Shown: positions 24,344-32,074 of the stretch, one piece after another | How positions within the stretch are numbered: the stretch's first letter is position 1 | Layout of the letters: every line of letters begins with the position of its first letter | NCBI RefSeq assembly: GCF_023910635.1 | Contig: NZ_JAAVVZ010000026.1 | Span: 1-32,074 of the forward strand | Direction of reading: 5' to 3' | Origin: Sphingorhabdus sp. | Lineage (GTDB): Bacteria; Pseudomonadota; Alphaproteobacteria; Sphingomonadales; Sphingomonadaceae | DNA length: 32,074 nt | Translations under genes and position numbers: made by a program | The notes under the pieces: generated by a model | Told to the model about the DNA's origin: nothing | Seen by the model: only the letters and a program-made list of their open reading frames with translations | Databases searched by the model: none

Positions 24344-25240
24344 ATGAGATTTATGCCCTCCTTGCTCACCGAATATCTCGCGTTCCTGACCGACAACCGC
24401 CGGATGTCACCGCATAGCGTGCGCGCCTATTACGCGACGGCAGACCGGCTGTCGGGATTCCTGCAACGCCATTGGGGCGGCGAAGTTACCCGCGTGACGC
24501 TGCAGAAGATTTCATCGGCAGACATGCGCGCATTTTTGGCCGACCGGCGCGGCGATGGCCTTACTAATCGTTCCACGGCGCGTGAACTGTCCGCAGCGCG
24601 GCATTTCTTACGCTTTGCCTTGGGCGATGATGTTACTTTGCCTGTGATGAAGGGGCCGCGTGTGCAGCGCAGTCTTCCGCGCCCGGTGAACCCCGATGAT
24701 GTTCTGGCCCTGGCTGATGACGTCGCCGAAAATGCAAAGGATATTTGGATCGGCGCGCGCGATTGGGCGCTGCTTTTGTTGCTCTATGGCAGCGGCCTGC
24801 GCGTCAGCGAAGCGACCGGCCTGATGGGCGACATATTGCCGCTGGGCAGCACGTTGCGCGTCACAGGCAAGCGCAACAAGACGCGTATCGTGCCCTTGCT
24901 GGAGCAAGTCCGGACCGCCATTCAAGAATATCTCGCGCTCTGCCCTTATACCGCCGGTGCCGATCAGCCATTGTTTCGCGGCGCACAAGGCGGGCCATTA
25001 TCGCCCGCATTGGTTCGCCGCGCGGTTCAGGGCGCACGCACGCGATTGGGCTTGTCCGACCGGACAACTCCGCACGCGCTGCGCCACAGCTTTGCCACGC
25101 ATTTGCTGGCGGGCGGGGCGGACTTGCGTAGCTTGCAGGAACTATTGGGCCATGCCAGCCTGTCGTCGACTCAGGTTTATACGGCTGTCGATACCGCTAT
25201 GCTTTTGGATGAGTATCAGAACGCACATCCTCGGGCATAA
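24344..25240 (+). CDS. xerC: Tyrosine recombinase XerC
   Basis: Partner of XerD in dif recombination. About 298 residues from ATG 24344; starts at 24326 or 24353 are also possible because no clear ribosome binding site decides. An N-terminal core-binding domain is followed by a catalytic domain with Arg in YGSGLRVSEATGL, Lys in VTGKRNKTRIVPL, HALRHSFATHLL, LGHAS and the Tyr nucleophile in TQVYTAVD. The residues match an active enzyme. It begins 4 bases after the hemW stop, so it is probably in the rph operon, and its last 44 bases overlap the convergent dedA gene. Confidence 0.88.
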   Translation: MRFMPSLLTEYLAFLTDNRRMSPHSVRAYYATADRLSGFLQRHWGGEVTRVTLQKISSADMRAFLADRRGDGLTNRSTARELSAARHFLRFALGDDVTLPVMKGPRVQRSLPRPVNPDDVLALADDVAENAKDIWIGARDWALLLLLYGSGLRVSEATGLMGDILPLGSTLRVTGKRNKTRIVPLLEQVRTAIQEYLALCPYTAGADQPLFRGAQGGPLSPALVRRAVQGARTRLGLSDRTTPHALRHSFATHLLAGGADLRSLQELLGHASLSSTQVYTAVDTAMLLDEYQNAHPRA

Positions 25241-25841
25241 GCACGGGTTTAGCTTTCCACCTCAGTAATCGCCAAACATAGGTCAGGACGATAGCTGCGA
25301 TCACTAAGGTCGAAACTGGCCCAAGCCATTTTTCCACATCTTTGAACTGCGATCCCAGAAAATAGCCCGCACATGCCAAGGCCGAGGTCCATCCGGCGGT
25401 GCCAATCGTCGAAAATATCATGAAACGCCGAAACGTCATGCCGAACAAGCCAGCGGGTATCGAAATCAGCGACCGTAATGTGGGCAACATCCGCGCGATC
25501 AATACGATGATCGATCCATGCTTGCGAAACAGGCTTTGGCCGCGCTCCACCTCATCCCAATCGAGCGTCAACCAACGGCTGTATCGGTCGATGAAGACAT
25601 GCATCCGCGCCTCACCAAATTTGACCGCCACCCAATACCATATCCAGTTGCCGAGCATCGCGCCTGCCGTGCCAGCCGCAATTGTCCCTGCAAGGTTCAT
25701 AGTCCCGCGCGCCGATGATACACCAGCCACGGTCATGATGACTTCGGACGGTATCGGCGGGAATATCGTTTCGAGCAGCATCAACAACGCGACACCCCAA
25801 TAATGGCCCCATTCGACCAAGCGAATGATCCAATCTTCCAT
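25197..25841 (-). CDS. DedA family (VTT domain) membrane protein
   Basis: Inner-membrane protein of the DedA/SNARE-associated superfamily. Some members flip undecaprenyl phosphate or phospholipids and support membrane-potential homeostasis. It has 214 residues with the re-entrant motif ETIFPPIPSEVI near 24-35, and RMLPTLRSLISIPAGLFGM near 117-135 with the two key arginines. Several further membrane segments follow. It is last in the rsmI-yraN-gshB operon, with a 1-base TAATG overlap with gshB. Its 3' end is antisense to the last 44 bases of xerC. Confidence 0.92.
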   Translation of the reverse strand: MEDWIIRLVEWGHYWGVALLMLLETIFPPIPSEVIMTVAGVSSARGTMNLAGTIAAGTAGAMLGNWIWYWVAVKFGEARMHVFIDRYSRWLTLDWDEVERGQSLFRKHGSIIVLIARMLPTLRSLISIPAGLFGMTFRRFMIFSTIGTAGWTSALACAGYFLGSQFKDVEKWLGPVSTLVIAAIVLTYVWRLLRWKAKPVLMPEDVRSDTHPKA

Positions 25842-26803
25842 TATTTCTGCCCCGACAATTTATGTTCAATAACGTCGAGAATGCGCGATGGTGTGTCCGT
25901 GCCATTAAAACGATCAATGGCGACGATTCCCGTGGGCGAGGTCACGTTTATCTCGGTCAGCCACTGCCCACCGATGACATCAATGCCGACAAATATCAGG
26001 CCAAGCTCCTTCAAACGCGGGCCCATAGCCATGCATATCTCAAGCTCACGGCTGGTAAGCTGCGTCCACTCCGCGCTGCCGCCAACGGCCAGGTTGGACC
26101 GGAACTCGCCTTCGCCCGGACGGCGGTTAATCGCGCCAGTCACTTCGCCGTCAATCATAACGATACGTTTGTCGCCCAGCGCCACATCGGGCAGGAATGG
26201 CTGTACCATATGCGGTTCGGGCCAAGTAGTGTTGAACACCTCAAACAAGGCACCCAAATTGCTTCCGTCGGCGTCAATGCGGAAAATGGCTTTGCCACCA
26301 TTGCCGTGCAGCGGCTTTACAACAACCGCGCCATGTATTTTTTGGAAGTCGCTCACTTCGTCTGCCGAACGGGTGATGATTGTCGGCGGCATATACTGCC
26401 GATAATCGAGCACCATCACTTTTTCGGGCGCGTTGCGGACGCTGACGGGGTTGTTGACCACCAAAGTTTCATGCGCGATGCGTTCAAGCAAATGGGTGGC
26501 GGTGATGTAGCCGACGTGAAAAGGCGGGTCCTGCCGCATCAACACCACGTCGATGTCAGCGCCTAAATCAATCTTCTGCGGCGCGCCAAAACGATAATGC
26601 GCGCCTTCGACCCGTTGCAGGTCATGCACCGGATGCGCCCAAGCCATCAGCCGATCATTGGCATCCAGCGTCAAGGAACCAACATCATAATGCCAGATAT
26701 CATAATCGCGCGTTTGCCCTGCCAACATCAGCGCAAAGCTGGAATCGCCAATGATGTTGATGCCGTCCATCGGGTCCATCTGGACCGCCATTTTGATTGT
26801 CAT
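25841..26803 (-). CDS. gshB: Glutathione synthetase
   Basis: Joins gamma-glutamylcysteine and glycine with ATP to make glutathione; cytoplasmic. From ATG 26803 (MTIKMAVQMDP) it has 320 residues, close to the usual length, with AGGAAC upstream. An ATP-grasp fold is visible: VMRQDPPF, VVNNPVSVRNAPEK, VVKPLHGNGGKAIFRI (ATP loop), MVQPFLPDV, GDKRIVMIDGE, and FVGIDVIGGQWLTEINVTSPTG (metal ligands). A 12-base-downstream ATG (26791) is an alternative. It lies 11 bases after yraN and overlaps dedA by 1 base. Confidence 0.97.
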   Translation of the reverse strand: MTIKMAVQMDPMDGINIIGDSSFALMLAGQTRDYDIWHYDVGSLTLDANDRLMAWAHPVHDLQRVEGAHYRFGAPQKIDLGADIDVVLMRQDPPFHVGYITATHLLERIAHETLVVNNPVSVRNAPEKVMVLDYRQYMPPTIITRSADEVSDFQKIHGAVVVKPLHGNGGKAIFRIDADGSNLGALFEVFNTTWPEPHMVQPFLPDVALGDKRIVMIDGEVTGAINRRPGEGEFRSNLAVGGSAEWTQLTSRELEICMAMGPRLKELGLIFVGIDVIGGQWLTEINVTSPTGIVAIDRFNGTDTPSRILDVIEHKLSGQK

Positions 26804-26814
26804 TTCGCGAGTTC

Positions 26815-27165
26815 CTATCCGTGCCAGACATTTGGCAAATGGTTGGGCCATCGCCATGGCGCAACCATAATTACATCAATCTGCATATTTTCGCATTCTT
26901 TGCCATATTTGGGGAGCAGAATTTCTGCCGCAGCGGCCACACGGCGCAACCGACTGGCATCAACCGCTGTAGCAAGGTCAACGGCTTTTGTCCGTGCCTT
27001 TACCTCGACAAAGGCGATGCTCGTTCCGCGCCGGGCGATTAAGTCCACCTCACCACGCGGGGTTTTCACGCGCACGCCCACAATGCGCCATCCTTTCAGC
27101 CGCAGGAACCAAGCGGCAATAGCCTCCCCGCGCCGTCCGCGTTTTTCGGCGGCAAGGCGCTTCAC
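26815..27165 (-). CDS. YraN family (UPF0102) putative nuclease-fold protein
   Basis: A 116-residue member of UPF0102, whose fold resembles Holliday-junction resolvases and restriction-type nucleases but whose role is unproven. The expected acidic triad is visible: GEVDLIA (Glu39, Asp41) and FVEVKAR (Glu54, Lys56), with Glu14 in RGEAIAAWFL. Its start overlaps the rsmI stop codon by 4 bases (ATGA). Linkage to rsmI is common in proteobacteria. Confidence 0.93.
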   Translation of the reverse strand: MKRLAAEKRGRRGEAIAAWFLRLKGWRIVGVRVKTPRGEVDLIARRGTSIAFVEVKARTKAVDLATAVDASRLRRVAAAAEILLPKYGKECENMQIDVIMVAPWRWPNHLPNVWHG

Positions 27166-27992
27166 TGCGCCTTCAACTCTGTCGCGCGTGCATAAACCGT
27201 ATTGCGCTCCAGGCCAAAGCGCTTGGCAATCGCGCCCGCTGCCTTGGCGGCTGACATAGTTTCCAGCGCCTCTTGCAACGCGGCATCGACATCCCCCGTC
27301 TCGGTCGCCACGTCGCCGGCAGGCGGGCCAATGATCAGGACGATTTCGCCTTTCGGTTCCTGTGCGGCATAGCGCGCCGCCAGTTCTGCCGCCGTTCCGG
27401 TGACAACCTCTTCAAACTTTTTGGTCAGTTCGCGGGCCACGGCAACTTCGCGGTCGCCATAAGTGTCGGCGATGGCGGCCAAGCTTGCGGCCAGACGCGG
27501 ACCGGCCTCGTAAAACACCAATGTCGCCTTGATTTGCCCCAGCTCGGTCAATGTCTCGACCCGCGCTTTGGCTTTATTGGGCAGGAACCCTGCAAACAAG
27601 AAACGGTCTGTTGGAAGGCCACAGATCGACAAAGCCGCCGTCACGGCACTTGCGCCCGGAATGGTGAACACCGGCACGCCGGCGTCACGTGCGGCGCGGA
27701 CAAGCTTATATCCGGGGTCGGAGATTAAGGGCGTGCCAGCGTCCGACACCAAGGCGACAACACCGTCCCGCGCGGCGGCGACCAAGGACTCGCGCTCAAT
27801 ATCCCCGCTATGGTCGTTATAGCGGCGCATTTTCTTTTTAATGCCAAGGTGATGCAGTAATTTGCCCGTGACGCGGCTGTCCTCAACCGCGACGATTTCT
27901 GCGGATTTCAGAAGGTCGATTGCCCTTTGCGATATATCTGCAAGGTTGCCGATGGGGGTCGCAACGACATATAAGCCTGATTCGAAAGTCAT
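27162..27992 (-). CDS. rsmI: 16S rRNA (cytidine(1402)-2'-O)-methyltransferase
   Basis: Methylates the 2'-O of C1402 in the decoding centre of 16S rRNA using SAM. From ATG 27992 it has 276 residues. The tetrapyrrole-methylase-type fold is shown by LYVVATPIGNLADIS (residues 7-21), VEDSRVTGKLL, VSDAGTPLISDPG, PGASAVTAAL and FYEAGPRL. The C-terminus carries a small helical part. The in-frame extension to 28064 lies across the divergent promoter region and has no family similarity. Only 33 bases separate it from the divergent LpoA-like gene. Confidence 0.96.
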   Translation of the reverse strand: MTFESGLYVVATPIGNLADISQRAIDLLKSAEIVAVEDSRVTGKLLHHLGIKKKMRRYNDHSGDIERESLVAAARDGVVALVSDAGTPLISDPGYKLVRAARDAGVPVFTIPGASAVTAALSICGLPTDRFLFAGFLPNKAKARVETLTELGQIKATLVFYEAGPRLAASLAAIADTYGDREVAVARELTKKFEEVVTGTAAELAARYAAQEPKGEIVLIIGPPAGDVATETGDVDAALQEALETMSAAKAAGAIAKRFGLERNTVYARATELKAQ

Positions 27993-28025
27993 CGGATTAT
28001 GCAGCTTCTTCCCAAGGAACCCAAA

Positions 28026-29189
28026 ATGAGTGCATCCATTGCCGTAACGGGCGCGCAGCCGCAAGCTTTAGCAGGCCCGATCACAAAGCTGTTGATATTG
28101 GCGTCGCTTATCTTGCTGGCGGCCTGTAGCACAGTCCCGCGCAGCAAAGCCCCACCAGCGGCAGTTGCTGAGCCATCGGACGGGATGCACCGCGTTGCCC
28201 TTTTGTTGCCTGTAACCGGTCCAGATGCCGAAGTGGGGCAGTCGATTGCCAATGCGACGGCTCTGGCGCTTTCAGATACCAAAGTAACCAACATCCGCAT
28301 GGTTACGTATGACACCGGCCTTGGTGTGGCCGCCGCGACACAGCGCGCGATTGCGGATGGAAATAAGGTCATCTTGGGCCCGCTGCGCAGTGACAATGTC
28401 ATCGAGGTCGCAGAAATTGCGCGTCCATCGGGTGTGCCCATCATCAGCTTTTCCAACGATGTGGGCGTTGCCGGACAGAATGTGTTCTTGCTTGGCCATT
28501 TACCGAACCAATCGATTGAACGCGTGGTGCTTTATGCCAAGTCACAAGGCATGAACCGCTTTGCCGCTGTCGTTTCATCGAACGTCTACGGACAACGTGC
28601 GCAATCGAACATAACGACAGCCGTAAGGGCCGCCGGCGGCATATTAGTGGGCATTCAGGAATCTAATGGCACCGCCGCGTCTGCCGATGCCGCCGCCCGT
28701 CGTCTGGCACAGATGGGCACTATTGACGCCATATTGGTTGCCGACAGCGGGCGCGCTGCGATGGCAATTGTGCCTGCGCTGCGCCGCAGCGGGCTTCGCA
28801 CGGCCAAAATCTTGGGCACCGATTTGTGGAATATCGACGGCACGCTTGCGGGTAGTTCGCCCATGTATGGCGCGTGGTTCGCAAGTGTATCGGACACGCT
28901 CTACACCCAATATGCCACCAAATATCGCGCCCGATTTGGCAAAGCACCATTGCGTCTATCGAGCCTGGGCTATGACTCGGTGCTGCTGGTGGCCCGCGTC
29001 GCCCGCGACTGGCGTCCGGGCACACGCTTTCCCATAGGACAGTTGACCGATCCTCAGGGTTTCATCGGTGTTGACGGCGCGTTCCGTTTCAACCCTAATG
29101 GAATGACCGACCGTATGCTTGAGGTGCAGGAAATCCAGGCGGGCAAATTCGTAACCGTCAGCGCGGCGCCGTCAAAGTTTGTGAAATAA
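28026..29189 (+). CDS. LpoA-like penicillin-binding protein activator lipoprotein
   Basis: Predicted outer-membrane lipoprotein with a periplasmic type I solute-binding (Leu/Ile/Val-receptor) fold, as in the C-terminal domain of LpoA, the activator of PBP1A. ATG 28026 is preferred: AAGGAAC lies 6 bases upstream. The hydrophobic segment ends in a lipobox LAAC with Cys34. The 387-residue product has RVALLLPVTGPDAEVGQSI, VILGPLRSDNV and the late YDSVLLVARVARDW helix. It lacks the N-terminal TPR domain of enterobacterial LpoA, so partner choice is uncertain. Divergent from rsmI, as in many proteobacteria. Confidence 0.88.
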   Translation: MSASIAVTGAQPQALAGPITKLLILASLILLAACSTVPRSKAPPAAVAEPSDGMHRVALLLPVTGPDAEVGQSIANATALALSDTKVTNIRMVTYDTGLGVAAATQRAIADGNKVILGPLRSDNVIEVAEIARPSGVPIISFSNDVGVAGQNVFLLGHLPNQSIERVVLYAKSQGMNRFAAVVSSNVYGQRAQSNITTAVRAAGGILVGIQESNGTAASADAAARRLAQMGTIDAILVADSGRAAMAIVPALRRSGLRTAKILGTDLWNIDGTLAGSSPMYGAWFASVSDTLYTQYATKYRARFGKAPLRLSSLGYDSVLLVARVARDWRPGTRFPIGQLTDPQGFIGVDGAFRFNPNGMTDRMLEVQEIQAGKFVTVSAAPSKFVK

Positions 29190-29226
29190 CGACATCCCGC
29201 CTGGGGCGGAGGCGCAACTTACCGCA

Positions 29227-29784
29227 TCAGTGGCGGCAATCGGGGCCATGCACATGACCGCCGCCCATTTTGCGGGCCTTTTCGATCTTCTTCAACACCA
29301 TCTGACGCTTTAGGCGCGACAGATGGTCGATGAACAATATGCCTTCCAGATGATCCATTTCATGCTGTAGACATGTCGCCATCAGGCCAGTCATGGTCTC
29401 TTCATGCAGCTTACCATCCAAGTCCTGCCAGCGCGCCCGGATTTGGGCGGGGCGCTCGACCTCGGCATATTGGTCGGGGACCGACAAGCAACCTTCATTA
29501 TACAGGCTATGTTCGTCGGACGGGTCCAGAATTTCGGGGTTCACAAAAACGCGCGGGTTGCGAACGGGCTCTTCGCCCTCCATTGCCTCTTCCTGCAAGT
29601 CGATAACCAACAGGCGCTTTGGCACACCCACCTGAATGGCGGCCAAGCCAATGCCGGGCGCGTCATACATCGTCTCGATCATGTCATTGACGAGCGTTTT
29701 TAAATCATCACCAAAGCTCTCAACGGGTTTCGAAATGATTTTCAACCGCGCATCGGGCACTTCAAGAATAGGTAATATGGCCAT
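29227..29784 (-). CDS. def: Peptide deformylase
   Basis: Removes the N-formyl group from nascent proteins; Fe2+/Zn2+ hydrolase working at the ribosome exit. From ATG 29784 ([11 protein letters not shown]) it has 185 residues. All three family motifs are intact: [10 protein letters not shown] (44-53), EGCLS (97-101, Cys99) and QHEMDH (His141, Glu142, His145). An unusual tail [12 protein letters not shown] ends the protein, with three His and one Cys in the last 9 residues. It follows recR by 31 bases on the same strand. The formylating partner fmt is nearby but on the opposite strand. Confidence 0.97.
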   Translation of the reverse strand: MAILPILEVPDARLKIISKPVESFGDDLKTLVNDMIETMYDAPGIGLAAIQVGVPKRLLVIDLQEEAMEGEEPVRNPRVFVNPEILDPSDEHSLYNEGCLSVPDQYAEVERPAQIRARWQDLDGKLHEETMTGLMATCLQHEMDHLEGILFIDHLSRLKRQMVLKKIEKARKMGGGHVHGPDCRH

Positions 29785-29815
29785 GGGTCGCAAATAGGGA
29801 CGGTCTTTGTATAAA

Positions 29816-30412
29816 TCAACCGACGGGTCGTCGCGCACGCAATGCTTGCGCCAAAGTGCCATCGTCGAGATAATCAAGTTCCCCGCCCACGGGCACGCCA
29901 TGCGCCAATTGGGTCAAGCGGATAGGGAATTGTTCCAGCCGTTCGGCCAGATAATGCGCCGTGGTCTGCCCCTCAAGCGTTGCGTTCATCGCCAGCACCA
30001 CCTCATCAATGCCACCGTGGGCAATGCGGCTAACCAATCCGTCTATCTTGAGGTCCTCTGGCCGAACACCATCAAGCGCGGACAAACGACCGCCCAGAAC
30101 ATGATATTTCCCGGGAAACAGACGCGAACGGTCCAACGCCCATAGGTCGGATACATCCTCGACCACACAGATGGACCGGATGTCGCGGCGCGGATCGATG
30201 CAAATGCCGCATGGGTTGCCTGTGTCGATATTGCCGCAGGTTTCACACACTACCAGCCTTTGTTCGACCTGCTCCAACGCGCGTAAAAGCGGTTGCAAGA
30301 CGCTCTCGCGCTTTTTCATAAGGTGCAATACGACGCGGCGCGCCGACCGAGGGCCAAGCCCCGGCAGTTTCGACAATGCGTGCGCGAGTGCGTCTATTTC
30401 TTGCGATGCCAT
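29816..30412 (-). CDS. recR: Recombination protein RecR
   Basis: Works with RecF and RecO to load RecA on SSB-coated gaps. From ATG 30412 (MASQEIDAL) it has 198 residues, the normal length. An HhH region ([14 protein letters not shown]), a four-cysteine zinc finger (Cys56, 59, 68, 71) and a Toprim domain opening [14 protein letters not shown] are visible, with a C-terminal Walker-like segment. The long in-frame extension to 30775 runs antisense to fmt and is rejected. First gene of recR-def, divergent from fmt across 42 bases. Confidence 0.96.
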   Translation of the reverse strand: MASQEIDALAHALSKLPGLGPRSARRVVLHLMKKRESVLQPLLRALEQVEQRLVVCETCGNIDTGNPCGICIDPRRDIRSICVVEDVSDLWALDRSRLFPGKYHVLGGRLSALDGVRPEDLKIDGLVSRIAHGGIDEVVLAMNATLEGQTTAHYLAERLEQFPIRLTQLAHGVPVGGELDYLDDGTLAQALRARRPVG

Positions 30413-30454
30413 GCGCCGGGTCTTAGGGGGCTTTTGAACAAAGGAAAAGTGACG

Positions 30455-31360
30455 ATGCGTCTTGCCTTCATGGGAACTCCAGAATTTGCCGTGCCGACGC
30501 TCGATGCGTTGGCGGCGGCGGGGCATGATGTGGTCGCAGTTTATACGCAGCCCCCTCGCCCCGCCAATCGCGGCAAGAAACTTACCCCGTCCGCCGTGCA
30601 ACAACGCGCCGAGGAACTGGGTCTGCTCGTTCGATGCCCTTTGTCGCTGCGTCAGGAGGATGCACAGGCTGATTTCGCTGCACTGGGCCTCGATGTTGCT
30701 ATCGTCGCTGCGTATGGCCTCATACTGCCGCCTGCGGTCTTGGACGCGCCTACGCATGGTTGCCTGAATGTCCATGGATCATTGCTGCCCCGCTGGCGCG
30801 GAGCCGCGCCGGTGCAGCGGGCGATTTTGGCTGGCGATGCCACCACCGGCGTCATGGTCATGCAGATGGAGGCGGGGCTGGATACTGGCCCCGTCCGCGC
30901 GACGACGGAAATCGAAATCGGGCACCAGACGACGGGCCAGCTTACTATGGAGCTGGCGGAGCTTGGCGCGGAGCTGATGGTCCGGGTTTTGACCGATTTG
31001 GCGGCATTTCCCTGCGTGGCGCAGCCGGAAGAAGGCGTCACCTACGCCGCCAAGATCGACAAGGCGGAAACGAAGCTCGATTTTTCCCTGTCCGCGGCGG
31101 CGGTCGAGCGCCAAATCCGCGCTTTCAACCCAGCGCCGGGTGCATGGTTCGAATTTGACGGCGAGAGATATCGCGTTTTGGCGGTCGACATCGTCGCAGC
31201 CCACGGTGCAACAGGCGAGATTATCGACGACCAACTCACCATCGCCTGCGGCGTTCATGCCATCCGTCCAACGCGCATTCAACGCGCAGGCAAGCCTGCG
31301 ATGCCCACCGCCGACCTGCTGCGCGGCAAGGCGATTCCGACTGGCACGATCCTAACATGA
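30455..31360 (+). CDS. fmt: Methionyl-tRNA formyltransferase
   Basis: Formylates initiator Met-tRNA with 10-formyltetrahydrofolate. From ATG 30455 it has 301 residues, with AAGGAAAA upstream; GTG 30449 is less likely. The N-terminal Rossmann-type domain carries [11 protein letters not shown] and the catalytic block [15 protein letters not shown] (Asn105, His107), with Asp143 in GLDTGPV. A C-terminal beta-barrel tRNA-binding domain follows. Fmt and truA point the same way but are separated by a 571-base repeat-filled gap. Confidence 0.97.
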   Translation: MRLAFMGTPEFAVPTLDALAAAGHDVVAVYTQPPRPANRGKKLTPSAVQQRAEELGLLVRCPLSLRQEDAQADFAALGLDVAIVAAYGLILPPAVLDAPTHGCLNVHGSLLPRWRGAAPVQRAILAGDATTGVMVMQMEAGLDTGPVRATTEIEIGHQTTGQLTMELAELGAELMVRVLTDLAAFPCVAQPEEGVTYAAKIDKAETKLDFSLSAAAVERQIRAFNPAPGAWFEFDGERYRVLAVDIVAAHGATGEIIDDQLTIACGVHAIRPTRIQRAGKPAMPTADLLRGKAIPTGTILT

Positions 31361-31427
31361 CCCCGCTCACTCCCAAATTCGTCGCTCCAGCGCAGGTTGG
31401 TTGTGGGGAGAGAGATTTGCCTCTTAC

Positions 31428-31520
31428 CCCTTCGGTCTGTGTGGCACTATGGATGCTGAAACAAGTTCAGCATGACGCAGGGAGAAGCATTCCTCCGCGA
31501 CCTCTGCGCCTCTGCGTGAA
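31428..31520 (+). repeat. 93-bp direct repeat, copy A
   Basis: From CCCTTCGGTCTGTG to CTGCGTGAA. It matches copy B at a constant offset of 372 bases with only about four differences by eye. It includes the hairpin TGCTGAA-ACAAG-TTCAGCA and a CTCTGCGCC-CTGCG tail. Confidence 0.85.
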
Positions 31521-31531
31521 CTCCTTGATTT

Positions 31532-31701
31532 GTCATTCCCGCGAAAGCGGGAATACATGGGCGGAACTGTCGGAAAAAAGGTTCGCACAAAGGCACGAAG
31601 GCACAAAGAGGTTGCTCCCTGTCTTCGTGTCTTCGTGCGAACTAAAATCCTTTTATGCGCGGCAATATCGGACCAGGGATTCCCGCTTTCGCGGGAATGA
31701 C
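31532..31701. repeat. Perfect 23-bp inverted repeat pair enclosing a second inverted repeat
   Basis: GTCATTCCCGCGAAAGCGGG… (31532-31554) is exactly complementary to 31679-31701. Each arm is itself a hairpin with a GAAA/TTTC loop, the same arm as in the rph-rdgB repeat. Between them lies a separate imperfect inverted repeat built from GTTCGCAC and CGAAGGCAC/CTTCGTG units (31581-31642). It looks like one repeat family inserted into another. Confidence 0.85.
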
Positions 31702-31737
31702 AATTTTGGGGTATTGGGGTGCGTAAACGGATATGCC

Positions 31738-31849
31738 CGTCATCCTGAACTTGTTTGTGCAAACACGCCAGCGGATCTAGGGTCCATTTCCCGTCTCGTC
31801 CCTTCGGTCTGTGTGGCACGATGGATGCTGAAACAAGTTCAGCATGACG
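31738..31849. repeat. 19-bp inverted repeat pair (CGTCATcCTGAACTTGTTT family)
   Basis: 31738-31756 and 31831-31849 are complementary with one mismatch. The right arm is part of direct repeat copy B; the same right arm in copy A (31459-31477) has no left partner nearby. Resembles the GTCATCCTGAACTTGTTTCAG intergenic repeats I recall from sphingomonads. Confidence 0.75.
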
Positions 31850-31892
31850 CAGGGAGAAGCATTGCTCTGCGACCTCTGCGCCGCTGCGTGAA
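31800..31892 (+). repeat. 93-bp direct repeat, copy B
   Basis: Second copy of the 31428-31520 repeat, ending 39 bases before the truA start. Differences from copy A include T/G at CAC(T/G)ATGG and changes around GCATT(C/G)CTC. Confidence 0.85.
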
Positions 31893-31931
31893 ACCAAATC
31901 CCCGTCGCCCCAACATATATGCTACCCGCAA

Positions 31932-32074
31932 ATGACTCGCTTCGCGCTCACCATCGAATTTGACGGCGGCCCGTATATGGGCTGGCAATGGCAGGACCAT
32001 GGCCCCTCGGTCCAAGGCGCGATCGAAGAGGCGATATTCAAAACCACTGGCGAAAAAACTTTGGTCTACAGCGC
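31932..32074 (+). CDS. truA: tRNA pseudouridine(38-40) synthase TruA, N-terminal part
   Basis: The frame from ATG 31932 runs off the window end after 47 codons. [19 protein letters not shown], then [11 protein letters not shown], matches the N-terminus of TruA, which makes pseudouridine at positions 38-40 of the tRNA anticodon arm. The catalytic aspartate lies beyond the window. No good ribosome binding site is visible. Its usual upstream neighbour fmt is separated by the repeat-filled gap, so it may need its own promoter within repeat DNA. Confidence 0.92.
   Translation, partial: MTRFALTIEFDGGPYMGWQWQDHGPSVQGAIEEAIFKTTGEKTLVYS

Larger units (their letters stand above)
31361..31931. other. 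571-base gap between fmt and truA, filled with nested repeats
   Basis: No gene is supported here. Open frames on both strands only translate repeats. The gap contains a 93-bp near-identical direct repeat pair, a perfect 23-bp inverted pair, a 19-bp inverted pair with one mismatch, and an inner inverted pair (GTTCGCAC 31581-31588 with GTGCGAAC 31635-31642) flanked by GCACGAAG-type short repeats. No clear promoter or terminator could be singled out. Confidence 0.8.

Noticed and set aside
29197-29209. CCGCC-TGG-GGCGG hairpin between the LpoA-like gene and def as a terminator
   Set aside because: Stem of only 5 bp and no T tract on either strand.
30413-30775. Long N-terminal extension of recR
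   Set aside because: Antisense to fmt; RecR has a normal length from 30412.
31428-31892. Possible CRISPR array
   Set aside because: Only two long direct copies, no regular short repeat-spacer pattern and no cas genes.
31357-31935. Open frames on both strands between fmt and truA
   Set aside because: They consist of repeat-derived sequence, with no domain, no ribosome binding site and repeated peptide blocks.

Overview
This window looks like a chromosomal housekeeping segment of an alphaproteobacterium. The best guess is Sphingomonadales (a Sphingopyxis/Sphingorhabdus-like organism). The support is the gene blocks (radA-cvpA-NifU-like-kef, rph-rdgB-hemW, rsmI-yraN-gshB-dedA), a PCu(A)C lipoprotein next to a small HExxH protein of a kind I recall from sphingomonads, and several short palindromic repeat families I recall from the same group. 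There is no rRNA, tRNA, CRISPR array, intact insertion sequence or prophage. Taxonomy is inferred from recall, not computed.

Layout, left to right. A fragment of a Flp-type pilin gene (1-96) ends at a strong terminator. A minus-strand block follows: an uncharacterised 615-residue exported protein, xerD, accA and an M48 metalloprotease. aroK and aroB (plus strand, shikimate pathway) overlap by 4 bases and run divergently from that block. A second minus-strand operon is radA, cvpA, a NifU/SufU-like protein and a KefB/C-type antiporter. A large patatin-like protein stands alone on the plus strand. The heat-shock cluster follows: dnaK-dnaJ (minus) with a sigma-32-like promoter and an intergenic hairpin, a copper-chaperone lipoprotein plus a small zinc-protease-like protein (plus), a MATE transporter (minus), and hrcA-grpE (minus). 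Divergent from hrcA runs rph-rdgB-hemW-xerC (plus). A minus operon rsmI-yraN-gshB-dedA follows, then an LpoA-like lipoprotein (plus), recR-def (minus), fmt (plus) and the 5' end of truA (plus).

The genes are mostly core functions: protein folding and its regulation, the formylation/deformylation pair fmt and def, both chromosome-dimer recombinases (XerC and XerD), RNA maturation (rph, rsmI, truA), recombination repair (radA, recR), fatty acid, aromatic amino acid and glutathione synthesis, and envelope functions. Genes are tightly packed, with many 1- or 4-base start/stop overlaps and three convergent pairs overlapping by 4, 12 and 44 bases.

I found no convincing new multi-gene system. The less ordinary material is in the gaps and in a few unusual proteins. 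There is a short motif (AGGGTCAGGAC) at four gene boundaries. Multi-hairpin repeats sit inside the rph-rdgB-hemW operon, and a nested repeat mosaic fills the 571-base gap between fmt and truA. The NifU-like protein has lost key ligands, and the peptide deformylase has a His/Cys tail. The 615-residue exported protein and the patatin-like protein are poorly understood.
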